Origin: SAR202 cluster bacterium
GTDB lineage: Bacteria > Chloroflexota > Dehalococcoidia > Lucifugimonadales > Australimonadaceae
Reading direction: 5' to 3'
Assembly (NCBI GenBank): GCA_016872415.1
Contig: VGZX01000004.1
Span: 1-64,000 of the forward strand
Length of the DNA: 64,000 nucleotides
Shown: positions 1-10,033 of the stretch, in pieces
Layout: each line of letters starts with the position of its first letter
Numbering within the stretch: the stretch's first letter is position 1
Program-made: the position numbers and the translations under genes
Notes under the pieces: generated by a model
What the model was told of the DNA's origin: nothing
The model's database searches: none
The model's input: the letters and a program-made list of their open reading frames with translations, nothing else

Positions 1-2
1 CC

Positions 3-1667
3 TCGGAGAAAGGCGCGCCGGGCGAAGCGCCGGCCTCCGCCGAGGCAGACGGCCCGCCCCCGCCCGAAGTCATCATCATGGAACAGGCGAAGGAATCGCC
101 CGACCGGCCCAAGGCGACGCTGCCGTTCCGCGTCTTCGCGAAGGACTGGAGCCTGCCTCCGCTGTCGCTGTTGCGCCCGCCGGAGCCGCCTGTCGCGGCC
201 GACCATGAGCAATCGACCATTTCGAAGGCGATCGAGCAGGCGCTGGCCGAGCATGGCGTGGAGGTGCGGGTCGCGGAGATTCGACCCGGTCCGGCGGTCA
301 CGATGTATGGCCTGGCACCGGGTTGGAATTACCGCGGCGCGAAGAGCGCGGCGAACGGGGCGCCGGGAGAGGGACGCTCCCGCGTCCGCGTCGACGCGAT
401 ATTGGCGCGCGAGAAGGACCTCGCGCTCGCGCTGGCCGCGCCGAGCCTGCGTATCGAGGCGCCGGTGCCGGGCGAGTCGGTCGTCGGCATCGAGGTGCCG
501 AACCGCAAATCGCAAGTCGTCACCATGCGGACGGTGATGGCGTCCGAGTCCTACAAGAAGGCCTTGGAGAAGGATGGCCTGCCGGTGGCGTTGGGCGTCG
601 GCTCGGCCGGCGAGCCGACGGCTATCGACCTACTCACGATGCCGCACCTGCTCATCGCCGGGGCCACGGGCAGCGGCAAGAGTGTGTGCATCAATACGAT
701 CATCGCCTCGCTGATCAAGGACCAGCACCCCTCGAAGGTGCGGATGCTGCTCATCGACCCGAAGCGCGTGGAGCTCACGCCGTACAACGGCATACCGCAC
801 CTAGTGAACCCGGTCGTGGTGGAGCCTGACCGCGTGGTGCGGCTGATGCGCGGCGCGGTGGAGGAGATGCTGCGCCGCTACAAGCTGCTGGAGGAGGCGG
901 GGAGCCGCAACATTCAGTCCTACAATAAGAACCCGAGGGCGAAGGGGAAGCTGCCCTACTTCGTCATCTGCATCGACGAGCTGGCCGACCTGATGATGAC
1001 CTCCGCAGTGGACGTCGAGCAGTGCATCATCCGGCTGGCGCAGCTGGGCCGTGCCACCGGCATCCACATGATCATCGCCACGCAGCGCCCATCGGTGAAC
1101 GTCATCACGGGCTTGATCAAGGCGAACATGCCAAGCCGCATGTCCTTCTCAGTCGCCTCGCAAATCGACTCGCGCACCATCCTGGATACCGCCGGCGCCG
1201 AGAAGTTGCTGGGGCGAGGCGACATGCTGTTCTTGCCGTCGGACGCGGCAAAGCCGCGGCGCATCCAGGGCGTCTACATCTCGGAGGAAGAGGCGGAGGC
1301 GCTCGCCAATTTCTGGCGGGCTCAGAACGGGCCGCCTCCGGAGCCGATCGACCTCGAAGGGCTGGCTCGTGCCGCCGAGAAGGTGAAGTCGCCGGCAGGT
1401 GGCGACGCGGATGACGACGCGGACGGCGATGACGCCCTGAGCGGCGATGACCGCCTGTACGAGCGCGCGCTGCAGATCGCCGTCGCCAACAAACAGGTGT
1501 CGACGTCGATGCTCCAGCGCAAGTTGCGCATCGGCTACCCACGCGCCGCGCGACTGATGGAGCAGTTCGAGGAAGAGGGCGTGGTGGGGCCAAGCCGCGA
1601 AGCCGGCAAGCCGCGCGAGGTTATCTACCAGCCGCCGAGCCCGGCAACGCCTCCGCCCGAGCACTAG
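3..1667 (+). CDS. ftsK: DNA translocase FtsK/SpoIIIE (N-terminus truncated by window edge)
   Basis: Walker A GATGSGKSV, RMLLIDPKRVELTPYNGIPHL, DELADLMM, ATQRPSVNVITGLIKANMPSR; C-terminal gamma-type winged helix (VSTSMLQRKLRIGYPRAARLMEQFEEEGVVG). Frame is open upstream of ATG 78 to base 3, so the protein starts outside the window. Confidence 0.96.
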   Translation, partial: SEKGAPGEAPASAEADGPPPPEVIIMEQAKESPDRPKATLPFRVFAKDWSLPPLSLLRPPEPPVAADHEQSTISKAIEQALAEHGVEVRVAEIRPGPAVTMYGLAPGWNYRGAKSAANGAPGEGRSRVRVDAILAREKDLALALAAPSLRIEAPVPGESVVGIEVPNRKSQVVTMRTVMASESYKKALEKDGLPVALGVGSAGEPTAIDLLTMPHLLIAGATGSGKSVCINTIIASLIKDQHPSKVRMLLIDPKRVELTPYNGIPHLVNPVVVEPDRVVRLMRGAVEEMLRRYKLLEEAGSRNIQSYNKNPRAKGKLPYFVICIDELADLMMTSAVDVEQCIIRLAQLGRATGIHMIIATQRPSVNVITGLIKANMPSRMSFSVASQIDSRTILDTAGAEKLLGRGDMLFLPSDAAKPRRIQGVYISEEEAEALANFWRAQNGPPPEPIDLEGLARAAEKVKSPAGGDADDDADGDDALSGDDRLYERALQIAVANKQVSTSMLQRKLRIGYPRAARLMEQFEEEGVVGPSREAGKPREVIYQPPSPATPPPEH

Positions 1668-1932
1668 GGCAAGGGCCGTCGAGGGCGGCAGTCGGTTCGC
1701 CACCACCCAACCGAACCGGGATTGTACCAGGGCTAGGCGTCGTTCGACGTTTATTACCTAGTGGTGGTGATTCGCGGGAGAGCCGCTATCAGCCGAGCGC
1801 TCCATGGCCTCGAAAATCGGCCAACCGACGTGCTCGTGATTCATTGACCAAGTCTCGAAAAGCATCTAAATATCCGTACATTGCCACGGCTCAGCAGGCG
1901 GTGGCGGGCAGGCGCGCAACTGCCAAAAGGCG

Positions 1933-3264
1933 ATGACGATGCAAGCTGCACAGGTCACGCGGGTCCAGCGGGTCGCTCCACGAGCGCAGGCCGCCGCCGC
2001 TCGGCCGGCGTCCATGCCGCGGTGGATGTATAGCTTCGGCGCCTTCCATTTCGGCGCCGCCCCGATGGACAGCCTGCAGCTGCTGTTCGTGACCGCCGTG
2101 CTCGGCACGACCCCCGCGATCACCGGCCTCGTCGATGCCATCGGTTATCTCGGCACTATCGTCACATCGCTGATGCTGGCCGTGTGGCTGCGGCCCACCG
2201 GCAACATCGCCCGCCTGTTCGTGTGGACCGTGGCGGGCATGGGCGTGGCGATGATTTGCTTCGCGCTCGTGCAGAGCACGCTCCTCGCCATCCTGCTCGC
2301 CTTCGTCATCGGCCTGCTGCAAGGGCCGCCCAGTGTCGTCGCTCCGCTGCTCGCGGCCGAGCATGTGCGGGCGCAGCTGGACAACCCGTTCACGCATCTC
2401 AGCCGCGCATCGTCGCTGGGGGCGGGCATCGGCGTCGCGCTGTCGGCGCTGTGGCTGGTCATGGCCGTCGACATGGTGACGCAAGGCATGGCGCTGCGCC
2501 TGTTGTTCGCCGGGCTTGGCGGCATCGCTATCGCGGGCGCGTGGTGGGCGCAGATCACGCTGCGCGCCCCCAAGCCGGTGCGCCGGCTGGCGCAAACCGG
2601 GCAACCGCCCGCCGAGCCGCCCGTGGACGCCACGTCGCTGCTGGCCCAGCTCAGTTGGAGCGAGAAGGCGGTCGCCACCGCGGCCAGGAGCGTGCGCGCG
2701 CCGCTGCTCACCGACGCCCTCTTCTTCTACCTAGCCGCGACCACGCTACTGGCGGTTGGCGTCGGCATGTCGTTCACCGCCATCCACTCGTTCACGGCGT
2801 CCGAGCTGGGCGCGCCGTTGAGCCTGCTGATGGTCGCCATCCTCGCCATGCGGTTCATCGGCTTCTACATCTCGGGCCCGGCGGGCCGGGGCCGGCCCTC
2901 GCTGCTGGCCTTCCAGAGCCAAGGCGTGGCCGCGATGATGCGCGCGGTCTCCATCGCGCTCCTCGGGGTGGTGGCGCTCGTGCTGGACGGCCCGGCCGCC
3001 ATCGCGGGGGTGTTGCTGCTGGTGGCGCTGTGGGGCATGTCGCTCGGCATATTCAACGTCATGGGGGCGCAGATCACCGCCGACCTCGCAATGCCAGGCC
3101 GCTGGCGCCAGAGCCAGGCGCTGTTCACCACTCTCACGAACGTGGGGGCGCTTCTCGGCGCGCTGTTCGGCGGCTACATCGCGGGCGTGCTCGGCTTTGG
3201 CCCCATGTTCCTGATCGCCGCCGCGTGCACCGCTGTCGCGGCGCTACTGCTGCTGCGGAGTTAG
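1933..3264 (+). CDS. MFS-type transporter
   Basis: 443 aa with about 10-12 hydrophobic segments and MFS-like organisation; family assigned by pattern only. Confidence 0.75.
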   Translation: MTMQAAQVTRVQRVAPRAQAAAARPASMPRWMYSFGAFHFGAAPMDSLQLLFVTAVLGTTPAITGLVDAIGYLGTIVTSLMLAVWLRPTGNIARLFVWTVAGMGVAMICFALVQSTLLAILLAFVIGLLQGPPSVVAPLLAAEHVRAQLDNPFTHLSRASSLGAGIGVALSALWLVMAVDMVTQGMALRLLFAGLGGIAIAGAWWAQITLRAPKPVRRLAQTGQPPAEPPVDATSLLAQLSWSEKAVATAARSVRAPLLTDALFFYLAATTLLAVGVGMSFTAIHSFTASELGAPLSLLMVAILAMRFIGFYISGPAGRGRPSLLAFQSQGVAAMMRAVSIALLGVVALVLDGPAAIAGVLLLVALWGMSLGIFNVMGAQITADLAMPGRWRQSQALFTTLTNVGALLGALFGGYIAGVLGFGPMFLIAAACTAVAALLLLRS

Positions 3265-3267
3265 GCC

Positions 3268-3870
3268 GTGAACATCATGGCGCGGCTCGCGGCCGTCACC
3301 ACGCCCATCGAGGCCGCGCGGATGCGCGTGGCGGCGGCGTTCGGGCGCGTTTGGTACGCGGCCCTGGCCCGCCTGCCGCTGCCGTCGTATCACAAGTGGA
3401 CGGGCATGCTCGACTACCTCGTCCAGCTGATCCGCACGCCCGCGCCGCAGGCCGACCCGGCCGACCCGACGACGGACCCGCTCATCCAGTTCGTGGAGCA
3501 CGCGGGTCAGCGGTGGGCATGGCGGCGCACCGCGTGGATAGCGCAGACATCGGAGCTGGCGTCGGCGCTGGCCGACGTGATGACAATGACGCTGAAATCG
3601 CTGGACATGCCTAGCCATGTCGCGACCAGCGGGCAGACGGTGGAGATCGTCTCGCAGTATTGCCCTTTCATCCGCAGCATGGTGCGCGGCATTCCGGTGA
3701 CGAAGCAGGTGTGCCAGCGGGTTTGCGGCGAGCGGCACTCGCTGTTCAACTCGATCGTGTCGGGGTTGCCGGTGCCGGTGGAATACACGGCGCCGTCGAA
3801 GATGGGCCACGGCGACACGCGCTGCGTGAAACGGCTGCGCGTGATGCGGGCTGCCGGGCGTGAGGGTTAG
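3268..3870 (+). CDS. Cys-rich conserved hypothetical protein coupled to the MFS gene
   Basis: GTG start 3 nt after the MFS stop; C-terminal Cys/His pattern QYCPFIRSM...CQRVCGERHSLFNSI...C; ends before a strong terminator. Confidence 0.65.
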   Translation: MNIMARLAAVTTPIEAARMRVAAAFGRVWYAALARLPLPSYHKWTGMLDYLVQLIRTPAPQADPADPTTDPLIQFVEHAGQRWAWRRTAWIAQTSELASALADVMTMTLKSLDMPSHVATSGQTVEIVSQYCPFIRSMVRGIPVTKQVCQRVCGERHSLFNSIVSGLPVPVEYTAPSKMGHGDTRCVKRLRVMRAAGREG

Positions 3871-3903
3871 CGTCCGCTCGCGGATCGAACCGTCGCCGTG
3901 TAC

Positions 3904-3930
3904 AGAGCCCCGCTCCAACAGCGGGGCTCT
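3904..3930. terminator. Perfect 11-bp stem hairpin between convergent genes
   Basis: AGAGCCCCGCT-CCAAC-AGCGGGGCTCT; lies between stop 3870 (+) and stop 3966 (-); no strong T-tract, possibly bidirectional. Confidence 0.7.
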
Positions 3931-3965
3931 CGCTTCTTGGGAGGGCCAGGAGAGGCCTTGGCCGT

Positions 3966-4814
3966 CTAGTGCTTGTGGACAGCCGGCAGCGCGTCGACCT
4001 CGGCAAGCCGCGCTTGCAGCCCCTTCCAGATGTGGTCGTACTCCTTGAGCACGTCCTTACTGGCGAGGACGCTGGGCTTGGTGTCGGTGCGGTAGTCGCG
4101 CCGCATCGCGACCTGGCCGAGAAACGCGAGCCCCAGATCCTTCGCGAGCTGCTCGCCGGCGCCGCCGCCGAACATATCGCCGGTCATGTTCTCCACGATG
4201 CCGAGGACGTTGACGTTGAGCTTACGGACCATGTTGATGGAGCGCTTGGCGTCGAGCGCGGCGAGACTCTGCGGCGTCGTCACGATCACGAAACCGTCCA
4301 GCGTCAACGTTTGCATGATGGTCAGCGGCGCGTCGGACGTTCCCGGCGGCAGGTCGACGACGAGAAAGTCCAGGTCGCCCCACTCGGTCATCTGGAGGAA
4401 TTGGTTGATCGCGTTATGGATCATGGGACCGCGGAAGATGATCGCCTCGTCCTCCTTCTCTTGGAAGAAGGACATGGAGACGACGCTGACGCCATGGGCC
4501 TCCGCCGGCTCGATGCGGCCCTCGTGGACGTGCGCGGGCTCGGTGGCGCCGATCACCTTGGCGACATTGGGGCAATCGATGTCGGCGTCGAGCAGGCCCA
4601 CGCGGAAGCCCTGCTTGGCGAGGTAGGCGGCGAGGTTGACGGCCACGGTGGTCTTGCCGACGCCGCCCTTCCCGCTATAGACGCCGATTTTGGTCTTGAT
4701 GCGGCCCAACGTTTCGGTGATGCGCCGGCGCTGCTCCCACTGGCCCTTGATCTGGCGCAGGCGCGCCTGGCGCTGTTCTTCCGACATCTGCGGGGGCTGG
4801 TGCTGGTGTGTCAT
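3966..4814 (-). CDS. mrp: Mrp/NBP35-type Fe-S cluster carrier ATPase
   Basis: GVYSGKGGVGKTTVAVNLA deviant Walker A, LLDADIDCPNVAKVIG, VDLPPGTSDAPLTIMQ; start ATG at 4814 (MTHQHQPPQMSEEQRQ). Confidence 0.93.
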   Translation of the reverse strand: MTHQHQPPQMSEEQRQARLRQIKGQWEQRRRITETLGRIKTKIGVYSGKGGVGKTTVAVNLAAYLAKQGFRVGLLDADIDCPNVAKVIGATEPAHVHEGRIEPAEAHGVSVVSMSFFQEKEDEAIIFRGPMIHNAINQFLQMTEWGDLDFLVVDLPPGTSDAPLTIMQTLTLDGFVIVTTPQSLAALDAKRSINMVRKLNVNVLGIVENMTGDMFGGGAGEQLAKDLGLAFLGQVAMRRDYRTDTKPSVLASKDVLKEYDHIWKGLQARLAEVDALPAVHKH

Positions 4815-4903
4815 TCGTCGCTCCTCGGAGCCGCGCGGGTCGCGGGCAAGCAAGCGCCCCGACGGGTGATCGGGGCGCGCGAGATGGAGATTAGGATAGC
4901 ACG

Positions 4904-5215
4904 TCAGTCGATGCCGAGGAGCTTCTTGCCCTCGTCGGTGATGCGCTCGGGGCTCCACGGCGGCTCGAAGACGATTTCGACGTTGACGTCGTTGACGCCC
5001 TCGAGCTCGGCGATGGCCCACTCGGCCTGTTGCGCGATGTAGGGGCCCATGCCGCATCCGGCGGCGGTGAGCGTCATCGTGACCTTCACGTTGTTCTCGG
5101 GCGTCACGTCCACGCCGTAGATCAATCCGAGGTCTACCACGTTCACGGGAATCTCGGGATCGTAGACGTCGCGGAGAGCGTCCTTCACCTGCTCGGTCGT
5201 CAATGACTGCGCCAT
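4904..5215 (-). CDS. DUF59/MIP18 family metal-sulfur cluster protein (SufT/PaaD-like)
   Basis: LRDVYDPEIPVNVVDLGLIYGVDV...VTMTLTAAGCGMGPYIAQQAEWAI...V.FEPPWSPERITDEGKKLLGI. Confidence 0.92.
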   Translation of the reverse strand: MAQSLTTEQVKDALRDVYDPEIPVNVVDLGLIYGVDVTPENNVKVTMTLTAAGCGMGPYIAQQAEWAIAELEGVNDVNVEIVFEPPWSPERITDEGKKLLGID

Positions 5216-5257
5216 CGCCGTTCCCTCTTTTCTAGGCCATGATCGGCTTCAAGGACT

Positions 5258-5287
5258 ATTGTAGGAAAAGGCGATTTCCATTGTCAA
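5258..5287 (-). promoter_or_regulatory. Consensus sigma70 promoter upstream of DUF59-mrp
   Basis: Minus strand TTGACA-18 nt-TACAAT (tgtcaa 5282-5287, attgta 5258-5263); about 35 nt upstream leader to ATG 5215 with GAGGG SD-like sequence. Confidence 0.75.
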
Positions 5288-5290
5288 GAA

Positions 5291-6290
5291 TTACTGGCGG
5301 GCGGCTTGGCTGTCCACGACGGCCTTCACGAACGCCTCCGCGTGTTCGCGGCTGCCGGCCAGCGCGAAATACATCGTGGCGCCGAACCGCGTCACCATGA
5401 GGTGCAAGCCCGGCTCAATGGGCCGGTGATACGCCCTTTGACCTTCCACGGCGGCCGCCTCCAGGCCAGCCTTGCCGGCGAAGCTGTCCAGCGTCCAGCC
5501 GAGCATCAGGCCGCCCACGCCCGCGTTGCCCACCGCGATGATGCCAAGCCCGGCTTCGCGGAAGGCTTCGGGCCGTGGGCTCGCCCGGCACCCGCGCGAT
5601 ATCGCTGGCGTAGACGGCGAATGCATGGTTCTCCAGCTTGATGGAGGCCAGGGCGCCGTCGAGCCCGGCCGCTTCCACGCCGCGCCCCGCCAGCAGCGTG
5701 TCGACACCCGAGGAGGCGTTGCGGATGAAACCGGCCGCGATGGCCTCGCCCGGCGCGTCCTCGGGCAATAGGCGCACCGTGTGCCACAGCTCCGGATAGC
5801 GCGATGCGATGCTGGCCCGCGTGTCCGAGGACCAGGCGCGTTGGAGGTCGCTGGCCCAGACGGGGTCAGTCGAGGCGCCGAGGTGCAGCGCGGACCCGCT
5901 CGCGGTGACCCACGACAACTGCCTTGCTCTGTCGCCCGCCTCGATGCGCGCGGCAAGGGCAGAGGCCGCCCGCGCGTCTCGCAGGTCGGCGTAAACGCCC
6001 CATTCGCTCCGCGCGGCGCGCGCGGCGACCTCCAAGACGTGCGGGACGCTGTGAGTTTGGCCGGCGAGATCGCTGTCGCCGAACGCCGAGGTTGCCAAGC
6101 GCACCCCTTGCGCGCTCCCGCCGTAAACGTAGGCGTTCAGCTCCACATCGGGGATGCCGCGCGCCTCGAACCCCGGCGGTAGCTCCGGCTCGCCCGGAGT
6201 GGCGGCCGCCACGCATGCCGCGAGCGAGCTTATGGCGGCCAACAAGGTGGCAAGCGTCGAGACAGCGGACCTAACGCGGCGAAGGCGCAT
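5291..6290 (-). pseudogene. Putative secreted/lipoprotein gene, frameshifted
   Basis: N-terminal frame (5415..6290) has a signal peptide with Cys (LAAISSLAACVAA); coding-like C-terminus (EAFREAGLGIIAVGNAGVGGLMLGWTLDSFAGKAGLEAAAVEG...) is in another frame (ORF 5291..5956). Removing one G of ggg 5570-5572 joins the frames as ...GEPTAEAFREAGLGIIAVG. Confidence 0.75.
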
Positions 6291-8331
6291 GCGGGCGCTC
6301 CCCTTTCGATGCGATCGCGGCGACCTCTTGCGTCGCCATCAGTTTCTTCACTTCCACCATCTCGTCGCGGAGCAGCGCCGCCTTCTCGAACTCCAGGTTC
6401 TTGGCGGCGGCGCGCATTTGTTTGTCCAGGTCGGCCGCCAGCTTCGCGAGGTCCACCTTCGAGAGGTCGCGGCGCACCGCGTACTCGGCTTTCGGTTCGG
6501 CGGCCTCGCGCACGCGCTCCGTGATGTCGTGCACGGCCTTCACGATGCCCTCCGGCTTGATGCCGTGCGCCTCGTTGTAGGCGCTCTGGATCGCGCGGCG
6601 CCGCGTCGTTTCGTCCATCGCGGAGCGCATGGAATCGGTGACGCGGTCGGCGTACATGATGACTTGGCCGTTCACATGCCGCGCCGCCCGGCCCATCGTC
6701 TGGATGAGCGACGGGGTCGAACGGAGGTAGCCTTCCTTGTCGGCGTCAAGGATGGCGACGAGGCTGACCTCGGGTAGGTCGAGGCCCTCACGGAGGAGGT
6801 TGATGCCGACGACGACGTCGTAGATGCCGAGTCGCAAGTCGCGCAGAATCTCGATGCGCTGCAGCGTGTCGACCTCGGAGTGCAGATAGTGCACCTTGAC
6901 GTTCATCTCCCGCAGGTAGTCGGCCAGCTCCTCCGCCATGCGTTTCGTCAGCGTCGTCACGAGAGAACGTTCGCCGCGCCGCACGCGCAGGTTAATCTGC
7001 TCGAGCAGGTCGTCGATCTGTCCTTTGGTCGGTTTAACTTCAATCGTTGGGTCGACCAGGCCCGTTGGGCGGATCACCTGCTCGACCACTTGCTGGCTCT
7101 GCTGCATCTCATAGGGCCCCGGCGTGGCCGACACGAAGACCACCTGATTCACGCGGCGCTCGAACTCCTCGAAGCTCAACGGGCGGTTGTCGCGCGCGGA
7201 GGGGAGCCGCCAGCCGTAGTCGATGAGCTGGTCCTTGCGCGACATCTCGCCGTGGAACATGGCGCGGAGTTGCGGCACGCCCATGTGCGATTCGTCGATG
7301 AACATGAGGTAGTCGTCGGGGAAGTAGTCGAGCAGCGTCCACGGCGCGCTGCCGCGCGGGCGGCGGCCAATGGGCTGCGAGTAGTTTTCGATGCCGGCGC
7401 AGTAGCCGGTTTCCTTCAGCATCTCCAGGTCATACTTCACGCGGTGCTCGAGGCGCTGCGCTTCCAGCAGCTTGTTGTGCTGGCGGAACCACTCGATGCG
7501 CTCCCGCAGCTCGTCCTCGATGTCGACGACGGCCGCGTCGAGCTTGTCTTTCGACGTGACGAAGTGCTTGGCCGGGTAGATGTCGATGCGGTCACGCTCG
7601 GCGATCAGCTCGCCGGTGAGCGGGTCGAGCACGACGATGCGCTCCACCTCGTCACCGAAGAACTGGATGCGGACGGCGTGATCGTCGTAGGCGGGCAAAA
7701 TCTCCAGCGTGTCGCCACGGATGCGGAACTTCGTGCGGGCAAGGTCGTAATCGTTCCGCTCGTACTGCATTTCGATCAGGCGGCGCACCATCTTGTTACG
7801 GTTCTTGCGCTCGCCTTTCCGCACCGTTTCGACGAAGTTGAAGTATTCCGACGGCGAGCCCAAGCCGTAGATGCAGGAGACCGAGGCAACGACGAGGGTG
7901 TCGCGGCGCGTCATCAGCGCGCGCGTGGAGGCGTGGCGCAGTTTGTCGATCTCGTCGTTGATGTCCGCTTCCTTTTCGATGTAGGTGTCGGTGCTGGGAA
8001 CGTACGCCTCCGGCTGGTAGTAGTCGTAGTACGAGACGAAGTATTCGACGGCGTTGTTCGGAAAGAACTCGCGGAACTCCGTCGCCAGCTGCGCGGCGAG
8101 TGTCTTGTTCGGCGCGATCACCAAGGTGGGCTTTTGTATCGCCTCCACCACCTTGGCCATGGTGTAGGTCTTGCCGGAGCCGGTCACGCCGAGCAGCGTT
8201 TGGGCGCGCATGCCAGCGCGCACGCCATCCGCCAGCTTGTGGATCGCCTGCGGCTGGTCGCCGCGCGGCTCGAAGTCGGAGACGACTTTGAACGGCACGC
8301 CTTCGTCGGTGCGTTGAATCGATAGTGTCAT
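6271..8331 (-). CDS. uvrB: Excinuclease ABC subunit B
   Basis: [110 protein letters not shown]-terminal motif. ATG 8331 overlaps the upstream TGA (ATGA). Confidence 0.98.
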   Translation of the reverse strand: MTLSIQRTDEGVPFKVVSDFEPRGDQPQAIHKLADGVRAGMRAQTLLGVTGSGKTYTMAKVVEAIQKPTLVIAPNKTLAAQLATEFREFFPNNAVEYFVSYYDYYQPEAYVPSTDTYIEKEADINDEIDKLRHASTRALMTRRDTLVVASVSCIYGLGSPSEYFNFVETVRKGERKNRNKMVRRLIEMQYERNDYDLARTKFRIRGDTLEILPAYDDHAVRIQFFGDEVERIVVLDPLTGELIAERDRIDIYPAKHFVTSKDKLDAAVVDIEDELRERIEWFRQHNKLLEAQRLEHRVKYDLEMLKETGYCAGIENYSQPIGRRPRGSAPWTLLDYFPDDYLMFIDESHMGVPQLRAMFHGEMSRKDQLIDYGWRLPSARDNRPLSFEEFERRVNQVVFVSATPGPYEMQQSQQVVEQVIRPTGLVDPTIEVKPTKGQIDDLLEQINLRVRRGERSLVTTLTKRMAEELADYLREMNVKVHYLHSEVDTLQRIEILRDLRLGIYDVVVGINLLREGLDLPEVSLVAILDADKEGYLRSTPSLIQTMGRAARHVNGQVIMYADRVTDSMRSAMDETTRRRAIQSAYNEAHGIKPEGIVKAVHDITERVREAAEPKAEYAVRRDLSKVDLAKLAADLDKQMRAAAKNLEFEKAALLRDEMVEVKKLMATQEVAAIASKGERPHAPSPR

Positions 8332-8648
8332 GGCTGCTCTCCCAGCATGCACCGCAAGAGGGCGCGGATCCGCGGCGTCTCGCGAAGGGCCTCAGCGAAC
8401 CGGTCGATCGCTTCCTTGTTCACCATCATGGGGCCACGGCCGAAGCGCGGGCCATGGTAGTAGCAAAACCGCAGCGCCTCGGCGCCGTCGTCGTAGCGCA
8501 GCAGTTGAATCGTGGGCTCATGCCAAGGCGTCGGCTTCGCTGCCTCCTCGACGATTTGGCCGGCGCCCCACGGCATCGCGAAGGGGCGCGGCACGGGGCG
8601 CGAAGCTGTCGCGGGCTCGGCTACGGGCTTGCTCATCCGCTTGACCAT
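8328..8648 (-). CDS. Conserved hypothetical protein translationally coupled to uvrB
   Basis: 106 aa ORF ([49 protein letters not shown]) ending in ATGA overlap with uvrB. Confidence 0.75.
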   Translation of the reverse strand: MVKRMSKPVAEPATASRPVPRPFAMPWGAGQIVEEAAKPTPWHEPTIQLLRYDDGAEALRFCYYHGPRFGRGPMMVNKEAIDRFAEALRETPRIRALLRCMLGEQP

Positions 8649-8729
8649 GGCATCACCTCCGCCGGCGCGGCTCTAGCGGCCCACCATTCATGGTAAGCCT
8701 GGCGTCGCTACAGTGTATCGCGACGGGGA

Positions 8730-9506
8730 TCAAACGGCCCGGCGCGCCAGCCACACCATGTCATCGCTGTGGGGCCGCAGCGGGCCGCCCTTGAAGTCGC
8801 CGTGGACCGCCTCCGGCGCGAACCCGGATAGGCGGAGCAGGTGCTCCATCTCGAAGCGGAACGTGTAGCGCACGTCGAACTCGTGGTGCAGGCGCCGCGA
8901 GACCTTGCCGCCGGGCCGCACCTCGCGGAGATCGACCCGGACGTGGTTGACCTGGGCCAGGTGGTCCCACCGATTGCGTCCGTGGATCGACCAGTAGCGA
9001 CCGCCGCGCCCCTGCCGCACGTCGCGCAGGTGAAAGGGCGAAGTGTCCTCGTCGGCGAGCATCGAGATGTCCGGGTTGAAGAGGTCGAACGCGAGCAGGC
9101 CTCCCGGCGCGAGGTGCTCCGCGGCCGTCTGGAGCGCTGCGAACTGATCCTCGACCATGAGCATCGATTGGAATGAGCGGAAGGGCATGACAGCCAGCGC
9201 GAACCGCCGGTCGAGGCGCATCGTCCGCATGTCGTCGACGCGCAGGTGAATGCGGGAGCCGTATGGCGATGCGTCCGCTTTCCGCCTCGCGACGTCGAGC
9301 ATCCTTGGCGACGCGTCGATGCCGGTGACGTCGGCGCCGGCCGCCGCCATTCGCAGCGTGACGCGGCCCGTTCCGCAGCCCAACTCCAGCACGGGGCCAT
9401 GCGCCTCCGAGGCCAGGCGCGTGTAGAACGGCAGGTCGTGCTTCAGGTATGCGTAAACCTCGTCGTAGGTCTCTGCCCATGCGTCGAACCATTGCGCCGG
9501 TTGCAC
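8730..9506 (-). CDS. Class I SAM-dependent methyltransferase
   Basis: VLELGCGTGRVTLRMAAAGADVTGIDASPRMLDVAR motif I; LAPGGLLAFDLFNPD. Confidence 0.88.
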   Translation of the reverse strand: MQPAQWFDAWAETYDEVYAYLKHDLPFYTRLASEAHGPVLELGCGTGRVTLRMAAAGADVTGIDASPRMLDVARRKADASPYGSRIHLRVDDMRTMRLDRRFALAVMPFRSFQSMLMVEDQFAALQTAAEHLAPGGLLAFDLFNPDISMLADEDTSPFHLRDVRQGRGGRYWSIHGRNRWDHLAQVNHVRVDLREVRPGGKVSRRLHHEFDVRYTFRFEMEHLLRLSGFAPEAVHGDFKGGPLRPHSDDMVWLARRAV

Positions 9507-9508
9507 GT

Positions 9509-9808
9509 TTACGCGGGTTTCGAGCGCGAGGCGCGTGTCTTGGGGGCGGCGGCTCGTGAGCGGCCGCCGGTCGAGCGCGGGTGCTTCGGCGTGGGGCCGC
9601 TGGGCGCCGGACCGCCAGCCGTGGCCTCCGTCTCGGTGCGCGGCATCGGCAGCGAGGCAAGCGGAGCGGGCGCGGCCCTGGCGACCTGCTCCGCTTCGCG
9701 CAGGATGCGCTCGGCGGTAAGGTAGTGCTCCAGCGCTTGCCCGTGGGGGTGCCCCGCGCGCTCCCAGAGCGTGTATGCGAGCTGCTCGATCTCTCGTTGC
9801 GCCGGCAT
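9509..9808 (-). CDS. DUF2934-like small protein with basic tail
   Basis: QREIEQLAYTLWERAGHPHGQALEHYLTAERILRE pattern; SD AGGAGGAACAAGTC-ATG; Pro/Lys/Arg-rich C-terminus. Confidence 0.75.
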   Translation of the reverse strand: MPAQREIEQLAYTLWERAGHPHGQALEHYLTAERILREAEQVARAAPAPLASLPMPRTETEATAGGPAPSGPTPKHPRSTGGRSRAAAPKTRASRSKPA

Positions 9809-9920
9809 GACTTGTTCCTCCTGATGTCGTGTGCCGTGCGACCTGTGGTGGTCGATGCGCGCACCAGTCTAGGGAACGAGATGCGCCAGCGGAACCGGGA
9901 AACGATGCGGGAAAAATGAA

Positions 9921-9948
9921 CAGGGGAGAGAGCGAGCTCCCTCCCCTG
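9921..9948 (-). terminator. Intrinsic terminator downstream of micro-ORF (minus strand)
   Basis: CAGGGGAG...CTCCCCTG 8-bp stem (extendable after one mismatch), followed on the minus strand by TTCATTTTTC. Confidence 0.65.
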
Positions 9949-9976
9949 CCATCATCTTACCGCGGACACCAGCCGA

Positions 9977-10033
9977 TTACTTCTTGCCAGGCTTGGCGGC
10001 GGGCTTGGCGGCGGGCTTGCCAGCGCTCTTCAT
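9977..10033 (-). CDS. 18-aa Lys/Pro/Ala repeat micro-ORF: MKSAGKPAAKPAAKPGKK
   Basis: Preceded by AAAGGAGGGCACGGACA-ATG (perfect SD at normal spacing); TAA stop; terminator hairpin about 30 nt downstream. Too short for the supplied ORF track. Confidence 0.55.
   Translation of the reverse strand: MKSAGKPAAKPAAKPGKK

Noticed and set aside
1668-1932. tRNA or small RNA in the ftsK-MFS gap
   Set aside because: No T-arm or cloverleaf pattern; only a short weak hairpin near cgtcgttcgacg.
2184-3614. 476-aa plus ORF overlapping the MFS gene in another frame
   Set aside because: Arg/Ala/Gly/His-rich shadow frame; the MFS frame has hydrophobic TM periodicity.
6880-8325. 481-aa plus-strand ORF antisense to uvrB
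   Set aside because: Mirror ORF from high-GC codon bias; His/Val/Arg/Asp-rich composition with no motifs, while the opposite strand is unmistakable UvrB.
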